Part shown: one piece after another, positions 20,216 to 30,871 of the stretch | How positions within the stretch are numbered: position 1 is the first letter of the stretch | Layout of the letters: each line of letters opens with the position of its first letter | NCBI RefSeq assembly: GCF_018446385.1 | Contig: NC_055987.1 | Coordinates: forward strand, 3,222,205 to 3,286,204 | Length of the DNA stretch: 64,000 nt | Origin: Zingiber officinale | Lineage: Eukaryota > Streptophyta > Magnoliopsida > Zingiberales > Zingiberaceae | Direction: 5' to 3' | Translations under genes and position numbers: made by a program | Notes under the pieces: generated by a model | What the model was told of the DNA's origin: nothing | Database searches by the model: none | What the model saw: the letters and a program-made list of their open reading frames with translations, nothing else

Positions 20216-22828
20216 TTTTAACAGCACAAATTTGATTTCCGAAACAATGAAAAACCGACAATAACAAAAAAAAAAGCACAAATATTCACAAATTATACAA
20301 ATATTCTTCATTCAATAATATTCATAAAATACACAAATATTCACAAATTATATAAAAAATCTTCTTACAACAATATCCATAAAATACCCAAACATTCTTT
20401 TTACATCAAAAGCTAGCTATTAGATATCAAAATCAAGGTAGAACATTCTTTTAACACATCAAGGTAGAACCGCACTTCAAATGCAATCTAGCATGCATTC
20501 AGCCCACTCGAACCTCACTTCATCAATTTCAACTCTGGAGTACTTGAGATTTGTAAACTGTAAAAACACATAAATCCACCATATGTCAAATAACTAAAAC
20601 AAATGTGTACATGTATCAAATAAAATGGAATACTGAGTTTTTAAAGGCTGCTGTGGAAGATAACGAATATAACATAGAATCTAAAAATTTCATATATGAC
20701 ACTTAGTATATGCTGCTTAGAATATAACATAGATAATTTGCTCCTTCTAATTCAAGTGTACAGATTGATAAGAACCGACAGCATCGTACAACAACTTACT
20801 AGGCATGATAATGGTTGAACAAAGAAATATGATTACACAACAAATCCAGTGAAGGAAGCATAGAAGAACAAAGCTACCTCTGATGAAGAGATATACTATT
20901 TATTGTACTACCTCTGATGCCATTTTGGTATCCTGAATATCCTGCACTAAGCTCCCTATTTTCTGTGATTTCTGCTACCAACCACAGCAGCAAGGAATGC
21001 GGCAAGAAGGCAGCTGCCTCCTTAGTTCAGCACCCAAAACAACAAGTTAGAGCTTTCTTTGGGTCCATTCAATCCTCTAGTAAGTAAAAACATGAGTTTC
21101 AGGGAATAATGCAGTTAAGATGTAATGTACAAGATTAAACTGAAAAGAAATACTTCTTAACCATACTTTTTGAAATGCCCCACTAATTACCTCAACCCCT
21201 CCTTGCATGTGCCGTGATTTACCTCTTTTCCAAATAGTGGAGGGTCACCTTGTTGGGGTTGCCAAGGTGACGGTTTCACCTTTTGCTTCCAAATAAGAAG
21301 TGTAAGGTGCTTGTTACCACCAGTTGACATCAAGTGCCATCAAGTGCTGGTTGTAAGAAGAGAAAGAACACATCCTCTTAAGTTTCTCAAGGAGTGTAAC
21401 CAGATCAAAGCAAAACTATACACACCAACCATATTAATCAGGACATCCTAGTGAAATATCCCAGAATGGTCTAGGTACAATGGAACATGTGAATGTTGAG
21501 TAAAGGATATGCAAACACGAGGATAAACACATCATTAGTAATTCATGACCCTCAAAGCTATGGCTATAAGTTGGTTGCCCTCTTTCCTTTGTATGTCCAA
21601 ATACCATCAAATATCAGACATGAAATGTGTTAAATTAAATTGTACTATTCTTGATCCGAACAAATATCAGATTTTCATTTTTCATGATGACTATACACAA
21701 ATGATATAAGAAACAACTATGTTGCTCTGGGTGCTAAATAATTTAACAAAGAAAAATATTTATCAAAATACACAGCTAAATTCATTGCCTAAGTACCTTG
21801 GAAAATACAAATGTTATATTGTGCCTATAACTATGGTGCTGGAACACAATCACGGCATTGCTAAGTAGCTTGATTCATTGTTCTTGATCATGTATATCTT
21901 TGAACATATATGATTCACATTACACAAGTCAGATCATTATAAATACAGCCCGAAACAAGTGTGCATTCTCTGCCAACCAACTTAAAGCACAAAAGAGAAA
22001 ATCCATATGAATACTGTAAACAATACAAGGATAGCCTTGTATATAACCCACCAACCTATTGGACCATGGATCATCAAGACCTTGTCCAGTTTCTAATCAC
22101 TACAGAAGCAACAACTCATGACACTACATGCAATGTCAAAATGGAATATATTATAACAAGAGAGAAGAGGAAGCATACCGAATCCCAAAATTGAAGAACA
22201 AATCACAAAACCCAAAAGGGAAAAATCCATTAGATATAAGATTTCTATAATAATAATGCATACTCCAGAAATCATTAGATGCCTTGGAGAAGAAAAAACA
22301 AGATGCAGCCTGCAAATGTTCAACCACACGTAAGTGTAAACAGGCATTAACATTAGTTAAGACAAAGCTCAGGAAGAGAGGGATCATTGATCAGTAACAA
22401 GAAAGACATCCAGCATAGAACCATTATATTGGCATTCATCGTTCAGCCACAGATCCTCCAAGTAACTTAGGATATCTTTACTATACTTGACTCTGCCATA
22501 ATCAATAATGCATGTAGTATAAAAGCACTTAAACAGTATAAAGACACGGTAGTCATATCATTGATCTTAGCATGTCCGATTCAGAATAAGCTATTTTCGA
22601 GTTAAGGAACTTACCACCCAAATGACAAAGCTATTTCTGCTCCAAGAATTTCACGAGTGGAACTTCATAAAGCTTGACTGCCTTCTCATTATCAATGCAT
22701 GCATCAACACTCTTATTAAATGTTTCATTTGCTTGACAGAGCACTAGAAGAAAGATACTTTCTTTGGAGAACAAAATGGCTTAAACTAGAGATGATTAAT
22801 CACCTTTAATCGCTGATTTAGTTTCAGT
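20216..22828. other. CACTA interior, no gene recognised
   Basis: AT-rich sequence without a recognised protein. It may contain further captured intronic or UTR pieces that cannot be identified from sequence alone. Confidence 0.5.
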
Positions 22829-23240
22829 GTTTCATATCTGGTCTCTTTGGTGCAGGAAGTAATACAGAGTGGAAAAGGTTTATACAATATAGCAAACAAG
22901 TTATCTAAGAACTTGCAAAATGGAAAACCTCAACCAACAAATATTGATCACTTGACCCAAAACTCTGATCATTGTAATATCCAACATAAAATAGCATTAA
23001 AAACACATTAACAGATAGATGATCAAGCAGCATAGATTCATTGTTTCATATCTGGCCCCTTTGGTGAAGGAATTCAAATGTACGCATGGGGTACTGAACT
23101 AAAGATACTACGGAGTGGAAAAGGTTTATACAATCTAGCAAAAAAGTTGTCTACGAACTTGCAAATGGAAAACACCAAAAATATTGATCACTCGACAGAA
23201 AACTATGATAATCGTGATAACCAACATCAAAAAATCACAT
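22829..23240. repeat. Two diverged direct copies of a roughly 190-bp segment
   Basis: The segment starting TGTTTCATATCTGG, containing GGAAAAGGTTTATACAAT and ending near CCAACAT, occurs at about 22829-23005 and again at 23044-23240. It sits directly 3' (minus sense) of the captured P0 exon 2. Arose before or after capture. Confidence 0.8.
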
Positions 23241-23253
23241 TTATTATATTCAA

Positions 23254-23676
23254 CACCTTGTACTTGGCAACCTCCTCGCTAACTTCCTTAAGATCGCCCT
23301 TTGTGAATATCAATCCCACATTCCCCTGAATCAGTCAAGGATAATTACTAAATAGCTAAATGATCGATTCATGGAGGAACTAAAGATGAGGAAATGGGAA
23401 ATGGCGAAGAGTGCGTACGACGAGAAGGGGGAGGAGGTTGAGGAAGTCCTTGTTGCCGGTCTTCTCGGTGTGGAAGCGGATGCAGCGGCGGATGAGGGTG
23501 TTCTTGCCCATGAGGATGACGGAGTCGCCGCGGAGGCCCCTGCGGATGCTTTGGAGCTGGTTGGACCCAACATTGTCGGCGGCGGCGATTAGGACCTTCC
23601 CGTACTCGTCCAGAAGCGAGCACAGCTTCTTGTCGTAGCAGACCTTCTTCTCCGCTTTCGAGAGCTTCACCACCAT
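23254..23676 (-). pseudogene. RPLP0: 60S ribosomal protein P0 (RPLP0) fragment, exons 1 and 2, captured by CACTA
   Basis: ATG 23676 starts [19 protein letters not shown]. It runs through [20 protein letters not shown] and the rRNA-contact region [16 protein letters not shown] to LNLLPLLV. A donor GTACGC follows (exon 1 23419-23676). After a 93-nt intron ending TTCAG, exon 2 (23254-23325) adds [20 protein letters not shown] and KYKV, then similarity stops. P0 is the stalk-base protein of the large ribosomal subunit, about 320 residues; only about the first 110 are here. Both splice sites and the frame are intact, showing capture of genomic DNA, not cDNA. It cannot make a working P0. Confidence 0.9.
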
Positions 23677-23914
23677 CTCGATCTAACTCCGGGCGACACA
23701 ATGGGAGACGGAGAAAGGACAGAGATGGAGGGACAAAGAGTCCGAGCCGCCCTTTGCGCTGCGATTCACCCCGGAGCGCGATTAGCAGCAAGAGAGATTA
23801 GCAGGACGCGATTAGCAGCAAGAGAAATGGGGCGGCCATCCTTTTACCGGTCATAGTGAAGGGAAGGAGGAGCGAGCGACCTCGGATGGGGATCTGAGAG
23901 AGGAGATCCCCATC

Positions 23915-24249
23915 TCTCAGATCAGCGGCGAGCTCCTCGTGGATGCGTGTGGCTTCCCGGTGGGAGCGGCCGGGAAGTGAGTGCGAGAAGTGGAAGGACT
24001 GCCCCCATCCCCACTCGTAGATGTCTGTGACGAGGTTGTAGAAGGTGTCGACGAAGGCAGGGACGTTATCGTCGTCGGGCGCGGTGGCAATGCCCTCCTT
24101 GGAGCGGAGAAAGAAGCACAAGTCAATCTCATCTTAAGGTTCACTGCCCGCTTGCCTTTCACTTCCGCCGAGCCCCTCACCCACACGAACCAGTAGACCG
24201 CGATAGCGCCGATGACGACCGCCGTCCACATCGCCGTCAAGAGATCCAT
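23915..24249 (-). pseudogene. SMT2: Sterol C-24 methyltransferase 2 (SMT2-like) 5' fragment, captured by CACTA
   Basis: ATG 24249 starts a membrane anchor (MDLLTAMWTAVVIGAIAVYW), then GSAEVKGKRAVNLK. A shifted frame continues FFLRSKEG, then VPAFVDTFYNLVTDIYEWGW and GQSFHFSHSLPGRSHREATR. This is the N-terminal quarter of plant 24-methylenesterol C-methyltransferase, the ER enzyme that diverts sterol flux to sitosterol. The SAM-binding core (motif I) is absent. A small deletion or frameshift at about 24120-24140 joins the two parts. It lies head-to-tail with the P0 fragment, about 240 bp apart on the same strand. Confidence 0.85.
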
Positions 24250-24592
24250 TGCTAGTCTTTCAAATGGTATCTCCTAAAAGGAGGATGCAGAGGATCAGGG
24301 TTTCGATTTATTGTGGGTGAGGAGAAGCCCAAAAGAAAGGGCGCTACGAAAGTCCGCCAAAATTTTGGTTCATAGACACCGGTTTTAAAAACCGCGGTTA
24401 AAATCGATGTCTATTAATGAAAAAAAGGCGCTCATAGACATCGGCTAAAAAAACCGATGTCTATGAGCGAAAATCTGCGCTCATAGACACCGGTTTTTGG
24501 AAAAATCGGTATAAAATACTCAAATACATCGGTTTTTGCTTAAAACCATTGTTGTTCCACTGATGTCTATGAGGATTTTTGTTGTAGTGTTT

Positions 24593-24892
24593 CTTCACTC
24601 TTGTCTTAACATTCTGAAGAATATCTGAGAGAAAATCAAGTATTTTTTATGGTCATAAAGCAATCATCCTTTAATGAGCACTATGACCTCTGTTAATTGC
24701 TAAGGTGCATGCTCTGTGACCTTTGTTAATTTACCTCGGCAATAGCTTCGTGCTCTGCCGAGCAACCTTACGAAGGATCACCGATCGATATTCTTGGATT
24801 GGCCAGGTGGAAGAGCCCTCAGGACAATAACACAGTGGTCCACGGAGAAGTATAGTTAGGCAAGTACCTCATCATTAGGCATTGTTGGTATT
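24593..24892. other. Short intergenic stretch right of the Pack-CACTA
   Basis: About 300 bp with no recognised gene. GC content rises at 24735-24850, perhaps debris of another repeat. Confidence 0.4.
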
Positions 24893-24990
24893 GCAGTATT
24901 GCTAAAAGGAAGTTGGAGATCAAAGAAAAGTTGGGCGATGCTTCTGCAAATTATAGAATACTCTCCGGAAGCAAATATTGCAAAAGATAA
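24893..24990 (-). repeat. Dispersed TTGCTTCCGGAGA repeat, inverted relative to the cluster at 50800-51370
   Basis: Reverse complement reads ATTTGCTTCCGGAGAGTATT, then TTTGCAGAAGC, and farther along GATCTCCAACTTCC. The same word order occurs on the plus strand at about 50840-50990 and 51235-51320. Confidence 0.78.
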
Positions 24991-25079
24991 GTTTGGAGAT
25001 AAGTTAGAGACTTTCATTATCAAACGTAATCCATCGTTCAATTCAACCACACTCTCTTCCAATCATTCATATATGAATG

Positions 25080-25296
25080 TTGGTCCCCTTGGATAAGTCT
25101 AGTGGCTAGCGTATGAGGTGTTGTCATAATGAGGTATGAGGTTCGAAACTCGGTAAAGCCGAGGTAAATATCTTCATTATGTGCTAGTTCCTATTCCAAA
25201 GGTAAGTAGTCACCCGTGATTTACCTCCTCCGTGTTGACCCTGGGACGGGTTGGCGGGGGCGCTAAGGGCGAGCGTATTAACCTTTTGCCACAATA
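25080..25296 (+). mobile_element. tRNA-derived SINE
   Basis: A-box region TAAGTCTAGTGGCTAGCG (25094-25111) and B-box GAGGTTCGAAACTC (25137-25150) at internal pol III promoter spacing. The GC-rich 3' body contains GACCCTGGGACGGGTTGG and ends CCTTTTGCCACAA. The tail has no poly-A of note. Resembles the weaker copy at 1434. Confidence 0.7.
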
Positions 25297-25579
25297 TATG
25301 AAAGTTGACTCATCAAAGATTAATTAAAATTATTTAATATATAATATTACAAAGTTGAATCTATCATATGTGAACGTTCACGTCCGATAAAGACTATTAC
25401 TCCCATAAATTTCCAACATAATTCTATTGATATATGTATTTAATGATAGAGTTACGATAAAAAATAATTTATTGGGAAATAATTTATTGAAAAAGAGTTT
25501 ACCAACAAAATTTTATTTTCCATCCATGATTTCTAATGAAATTAATTTCCGTAATTATTATTTTCCAATGAAAAATAAA
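25297..25579. other. AT-rich spacer, no gene seen
   Basis: Nothing recognisable apart from the start of ACCGATGGAATC-type words at its right edge. Confidence 0.5.
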
Positions 25580-25785
25580 CTTCCATAGTAAATAACACCG
25601 ATGGAATCACCGATTCCATTGGTAAATTCTATTTTGGAATACCGACAGAATCATCAATTTCATCGGTAAGGGGTTTTGATATTTACCGATGGAATCAGTG
25701 ATTCCGTCGATATTTCGTGTTGGTATACCTAAAAGGATTTACCGACAGAATCATCGATTCCATCGATATTAAAAAAAATTTCAAC
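25580..25785. repeat. CACTA-like subterminal repeat cluster without visible TIR
   Basis: Six or so copies, in both orientations, of TTACCGATGGAATCNNNGATTCC variants. The same ACCGACGGAAT core marks the subterminal regions of the CACTA at 43724-47512. Probably a truncated relative. The AT-rich DNA to 26376, with AAACATCCATACAA-type repeats (26040-26210), may be its interior. Confidence 0.6.
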
Positions 25786-26376
25786 AAACGGTTATATTTA
25801 TGCCCTAACCTGTTTACAATTTTTATATATAAAAGAAATCATCACAAACTATGACATTTTTTTATATACAAACGATTTAAGAGGTTCACAATCTACACAA
25901 TCATATTTCACATTCATCCATATATTCATACGATCACATTTCACAATCCACACATATGAACATTTTTTCATACATCTTAACAAATACATTTTATACATTT
26001 CATACAATCCATAATATCACTAACACAAATAAACTAACATCCATACAACCAAACATCCATATGATCAAACATTCATACAACAAAACATCTATACAAACAA
26101 ATGAATAGAAAGTATCTAAATATCCATAATAAAAACAATCACAATCATCTAAAACAAGCAAAATCTAAACATTCATATAAACAAACATCCATACAAACAG
26201 ACTAATAGAAAAAAAATGTAAATATCCATAATCTAGAAAATCATACAGAAAGTCAAATACGATAGATTTATATTATATTTATGTATAATTAAAAATGTTG
26301 CATATATGTATAACTAATTTTGATACATGGATAGAAGAAATGAGCAAATGATGATCATCAATGTCAATAGGCTTGG

Positions 26377-26628
26377 TGTAACGCCCCAGCCCGGGCGGGC
26401 CCACCCGGACCGAACCGGGAACGCCACCAGAATTGTCTATCGAGTTGACGACCCTAGAAAACTTCCCAGGAGGTTACCCATTCTCAGATTTCTCCAAGCC
26501 AAACACACTTAATTTTGGAGTTCTTAAGTTTGGGCTTCTGAAAAAGAAGATGCACCTTGGTGATATGGATAGTACCTTCTAACCTTTTAAGCCATACTTA
26601 ACCAGAATCTCAGAACCAGGGTATTACA
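26377..26628. mobile_element. Cassandra-like TRIM, solo LTR with 5S rRNA-like core
   Basis: Starts TGTAACGCCCC and ends GTATTACA, as Cassandra LTRs do. The core at about 26463-26525 (CTTCCCAGGAGGTTACCCA, then CTTAATTTTGGAGTTCTTA) matches the antisense of plant 5S rRNA (GGGTGACC...GGGAAG; AAGTTAAGCG). No partner LTR, PBS or 5-bp duplication was seen. Not a functional 5S gene: it is diverged and partial. Confidence 0.7.
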
Positions 26629-26829
26629 TGTAGTTTGAGATGTTCCTAAACTTTGATTAAAGCATATCTCATCTTGTTTCACTCTCTTGTAACAATTTGT
26701 ATTCGAATGCTACATTCACAACTCTTCAGTAAGGGAGAAAAGTAAAATAGACGGGAAATCAACCTCTCTGTCAATTGAAATTTGAAGGGAAATAAAGGGA
26801 AAGGAAAAATGTCATCTTTATTTCGCCTG
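26629..26829. other. Spacer, no gene seen
   Basis: Sequence between the Cassandra-like LTR and the start of the LTR-element remnant. Nothing recognised. Confidence 0.4.
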
Positions 26830-27010
26830 CCTACGTATTGACGTCATCCGAGGCGATATCCGAGTCCTGACCGAGTTCGACGTCTTAGGACCTAGGAACT
26901 TTTCTCTAGGAGGTGTCCATATAGATGATGAGGGTGTCATATCTTGGCGGAGGCGGGCACAACACTAGCCAGACCTAGATGCCCAGGAGGAGGCAGAGCA
27001 GGACGAGTTT

Positions 27011-27337
27011 ATGGTCGCACTATTCGACGAGGACACTCTGGCCCCGGTACCACCTCCACCTCCAGGCCGAGCAAATCGTCCCATTCCTCGCACTCTAGGT
27101 GATCGAGTTGCCAGCCTCGAGCTATCTATGACGAGTCTCCGTCGAGAGGTGCGACAGGAGATCTCTGACTTACGACAAGAGGTGCGGCAGGAGGTCTATG
27201 ACTTACGACGAGACGTGAGACAGGAGATCTCTGACATTCGACGTGATCTATCCAGCTCCCGAGAGGATGGTCGGACTCGTCATACTGAGCTGATCGAGAT
27301 GTTACGTTCCTTGGGATCCGGACCACCCTCCTCCTAA
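27011..27337 (+). CDS. Coiled-coil tail of a plant retroelement gag-like protein (partial)
   Basis: Open frame continuing from similar coding sequence upstream (from about 26830, with a stop before the ATG at 27011). Residues 10-30 are proline-rich. Residues 40-80 are a heptad-like repeat, LRREVRQEISDLRQEVRQEV, coded by a 33-bp DNA unit repeated about three and a half times (27136-27250). It ends LGSGPPSS. This resembles the C-termini of 'putative plant transposon protein' ORFs in non-autonomous LTR elements. The exact start and the missing N-terminus are unknown. Coiled coil suggests self-association (inference). Confidence 0.5.
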   Translation: MVALFDEDTLAPVPPPPPGRANRPIPRTLGDRVASLELSMTSLRREVRQEISDLRQEVRQEVYDLRRDVRQEISDIRRDLSSSREDGRTRHTELIEMLRSLGSGPPSS

Positions 27338-27339
27338 TC

Positions 27340-28702
27340 TTGATAGACTTGATCATCACTATGTATATTTTGTTATGATCGTTGTATCTTGACGTCAACA
27401 TTGACTTATGCTATTCTGACTTACTCTGACTTAGTTATATCTCGACTCTGACAATGATTTACCTTGATGTGTTTAATAGACTAGGATATTAAAATTGCAA
27501 AAACTATTTTCAAAAATAGTATTTTCAAATTCTAGGATAAAATCTTTGTTTTTCTAAAATCTTCCATTATTTCTAGAATTTTAAATCAGTTTTAGCCTTA
27601 GACTAGAACAATTCCTTAGAAAGCATGTTCCCCTAGGGCTAGTACTTGAGCATCTCACCAACAGCCTAGGATTCCCTTGTTTGTAATTGCCGAACATAGA
27701 AAGGGGTGAGATGCATAGGTAAATTGTTTGGACTTAAGATGCTTATTTCAGTGCATCGACATAAGTCTGGGTGTTAAATACCAAACAGACATTAATCAGG
27801 TTAAGTCATTCAGTTTAGTCAAACACTAACTGATTACAATTAGACTTAACTTGACTAACCAAGTGAAAGCTGCTATCCTCTAATAGTCAGTAAGTAGCTA
27901 ACTGGTTAGACAGATTTTGTAATGTCAGGTTCAGGGGGAGGATTAATTATTTTTATACATAATTTAAAATTAATTTTTGAAAAATATCTCCTTTTAAATC
28001 AGTTTAACACTATCTAGGTGTCTTAATTTTTTTTTAAATTTTTCAAACTTAGTTTTGAATGTTAAACTTACTTGATTTACTTGTTTAAACTTAGGTTTGA
28101 AAATTAGTTTTATTTTCAAACTTTAAACTTTTCAAATTTAATTTTGAAAATTATACTTTCTAAACTTAGTTTTGAAATTTAGACCTTCCAAACTTAGTTT
28201 TAAAAAGTTAGTTTTTGAAAAATAAAGTTTATTCGAGTTTGTAACTTGGACTCTTCATTTGGAAAATTATATTCTACTTGGGTTTAAAAACATATTTTTT
28301 GGAGATTTATTTTAAAAATTGGAAGTTACTAACTTAGGTTTGAAAACTAAATTCACTTAATTGGATTTAGTTTTGAAAAATTAAAGTTAAAATCACAAAT
28401 TTTAAAGTTAACTATTTTCAAGTCATCTTTTTAAGTTAACTGTCTTTTGAAAAATATTTCTTTCTATATTTCTAGCTAGCTTAAACTCCCCCAAGCCAAT
28501 CTGACTTACATTTCTAAGACTTCTTTGCATTTTTTTTAATCTGTTCTATGTTTATTTTTGATAAATACCAAACGGGGAGGGTTAGGTGATTTAAGTTAGT
28601 TAAACAATAAAATTTAAAACAAAGCTAACTTAACAAACCTTATAAATGCTTGTTTTCACTTGCATATTTTTATCACTAACTTAACCAGGTTGTCATTGCA
28701 TC
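27340..28702. other. Internal non-coding spacer of the LTR element
   Basis: Repeated short words (CTTAGTTTTGAAAANT, AAACTTAGGTTTGAAA) occur throughout 27960-28420. No protein recognised. Similar spacers occur between gag and PPT at 16080-16870. Confidence 0.6.
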
Positions 28703-28722
28703 AAAAAGGGGGAGATTTTTGG

Positions 28723-29800
28723 TGTGATTAGCACTAACGGTATAACTCAAGTTTTGATGAATGAGAAAATAGGTTAAGTTAGTTTCGTTGTTATCTAACA
28801 CTCTGACCAAGTGTGCAGGAAAAGCCCAGACAGGTCGATGGGTTGACCTGATGTCTAGCACAAAGCCCAGCTAGGTCGACGGGCCGACCGGATAGCTGGC
28901 ACGAAGTCCAAACGGGTCGATGGGTTGACCGAACATTTGGCATGAAGTCCAGCTAGGTCGACGGGTTGACCGGATAGCTGGCACGAAGCCCAAACGGGTC
29001 GAAGGGCTGACCGGACGTCTGGCAGGTAAGTGAAGGTAAGTCGCTGGAGGGGAGTGACTGTGAGGACGCGTTCCCAGGAAGGGAACATTAGGCGTCGATT
29101 CTACTTAGACCCATTTCAGATATCTAAGTCGAGATCGTGACTAGATTCCAGTCTCGAGGAGACGGAATCTAGCTAATACTCTACTTGTTAATTTTAAACT
29201 ATGCTAACACTTTGTTTTGCAGGATATATATATCGTATGTTTGCCTCCAGACTAACGTTTTCTTGCAGGAAGGAAGTTGCTGGAAAACCAGGGTCCGGGC
29301 GTCCGGGAGAGATCCGGGCGCTTGGAGGTAAATTTTATCTCCCAACGAGCCTCGCCACGTGGAGCATCCTGGTTAGGTCAGCTACGTCATATTCAGCGCG
29401 CCCGAAGGGATCCGGGCGCCCCGAAGCTCCTATATAAGGAGGTAAAGGCTGAAGCTCAACACAACAACAAAACAACGAACAATTTGCTCTCCTGTGCTCC
29501 TACAACACTGCGAAGGCTCTCGGACAAGTTTTGGTTTTCTTATTATTCTCTTATTATCGGTTTTATTTTCCTTTACTAAAATTCCTGTACTGCATTTGTA
29601 AATACACTTCGAATTATTAGTAATTGCCCATCAAAAGCACCCTTGCGTGCGGTCCTTAGAGTAGGAGTCGCCAAAGGCTCCGAACCAAGGAAATCATTGT
29701 GTTTGCTTTGACTTGTTTATTTTCCGCTACGTGTCTCATTTTTTTTTTTAAATCGCTATTCCCCCCCCCCCCCCCTTCTCGCGAAACTCATGATCCAACA
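28723..29800 (+). repeat. 3' LTR with 41-bp palindromic minisatellite and C15 tract
   Basis: Begins TGTGATTAGC after the PPT and ends GATCCAACA. Five 41-bp units occupy 28823-29027. CCGGGCG-type palindromes lie at 29296-29322 and 29400-29420. The TATA-like CTATATAAGG is at about 29430-29439. A C15 run (29761-29775) lies 25 bp before the end. Confidence 0.8.
28823..29027 (+). repeat. 41-bp tandem repeat, five copies, containing GGTCGACGGGYYGACC
   Basis: Units start at 28823, 28864, 28905, 28946 and 28987. Odd and even units differ (AAACGGGTCGA versus AGCTAGGTCGA), so the array looks like a higher-order dimer. Each unit has an imperfect inverted repeat around GTCGA...GACC. Confidence 0.93.
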
Positions 29801-29862
29801 GTTACATTTCTAAACCAAAAGTTCATTGGTTAAGTAAAGATGATAGAATTAATAATTTTATA

Positions 29863-30138
29863 TTGTTTAATTATATGCAATTAAAGTTGAAGAATGTGAA
29901 TAGTGAAGTTATCCATGATAATCATAAATGTAAGTTACTTCATTGGTGTGGTGAGGGAGTTGTTGCAGAAGGTCGAGTTGCATCCACAGATCCAAAAGCA
30001 AAAGTGCATCACGTTCCTCTTGGAGGATCTTGTTGGAAGGTTTGGGTTGATAAAGTTTTGGTGGAGAAGGATGACTTGATACGACCAAATGATGAAATGT
30101 TTTATCTCAATGATGCAATAGGAAGGATGGATGTCTAA
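29863..30138 (+). pseudogene. C-terminal piece of a CACTA-associated plant transposon protein (DUF8039-like)
   Basis: Encodes KCKLLHWCGEGVVAEGRVAS, then HHVPLGGSCWKVWVDKVLV and RPNDEMFYLNDAIGRMDV. This is the VVAEG-R ... PLG ... V-V-V ... RP ... Y--DA pattern found at the C-terminus of the second protein of many plant En/Spm elements. Only about 90 residues remain. Function in DNA binding or regulation of transposition is inferred from the family. Confidence 0.6.
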
Positions 30139-30499
30139 ACTTTTAGTTTTGTGTGAGTGATATAGATTCTACTTATTTGAAAGTTATACATTTTTGTTGG
30201 ATAAAAATCATGTTACTAAGTGAACTCTTGCTATGTTTTAAAAATGTTCTTCTCTTATTGTCTAATGAATACTAGACGTTAATTATTTTATTGTTAAGTG
30301 TGGTGCTGATTGTTGGTTGTGTTATTTTGATTTATAGCTCGTGTCTATAAATTTAGTTTTTGTGTTTCTGCACGTTGTGTAGCATATATTATTAAGTGTG
30401 GTGCTGATTGTTTCTGCATTTTATGTTTCTACACATTGTGTTTGTTTTTGCATTTTGTGTTTCTACACGTTGTGTTTTTGCATTTTGTGTTTCTGCCAC

Positions 30500-30871
30500 G
30501 ACGTGTATTGCATGCTATAGAAATAATGAATTGCACGTCGAGAATAATACTAACGATAGGGTACATTGCACACCGCAGAAAAAATCAATTACGGCGTGTA
30601 TTCCATGCCGTTGATAACTCTAATGACAGCGTGCATTGTACGCCTCGAATACTATCAATTGCGAGGTGTATTACACACCGTTGATAACACTAACGGCAGC
30701 AGAAATTGCACGTCGCGAATACTATCTATTGCAGCGTGTATTGCACGCTGTGAATACTTCAATTACAGCATGCATTTCACATTGTTGATATCTTCAGACT
30801 TTCAACAACTACCATTGTGTAGAATGCAATGTACACTGCGGATAGCATATTTGCGCGCCGCGAAAACTTAT
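30500..30871 (+). repeat. CACTA right subterminal repeats
   Basis: About eight diverged copies of a roughly 50-bp unit containing GTGTATTGCACGCCG and GAATACTNNCAATT. Confidence 0.8.

Larger units (their letters stand above)
19872..24589. mobile_element. Non-autonomous CACTA element carrying host gene fragments (Pack-CACTA)
   Basis: Ends CACTACAACAAAAACC and the inverse GGATTTTTGTTGTAGTG. Target duplication TTT on both sides (19869-19871, 24590-24592). Subterminal repeats built on ACCGGTGT and CGATGTCTATGA fill 19880-20215 and 24365-24575. No transposase. It contains the first two exons of a ribosomal protein P0 gene and the 5' end of a sterol methyltransferase gene, both on the minus strand. 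It landed about 100 bp to the right of the gag-only LTR element. Confidence 0.92.
26830..29800 (+). mobile_element. Non-autonomous LTR element, 3' part with one LTR
   Basis: A coding tail (to 27337), a long non-coding spacer (27340-28705), a PPT (AAAAAGGGGGAGATTTTT, 28703-28720) and a single 3' LTR (28723-29800). The 5' LTR and PBS are missing, so it is 5'-truncated. No pol genes. Confidence 0.75.

Noticed and set aside
23369-23791. Arg/Pro-rich proteins overlapping the P0 fragment
   Set aside because: Shadow frames of the GC-rich P0 exon 1. The P0 frame itself has clear family similarity and splice sites.
26463-26525. A genuine 5S rRNA gene
   Set aside because: Only part of 5S, diverged, and enclosed by Cassandra-like LTR ends.
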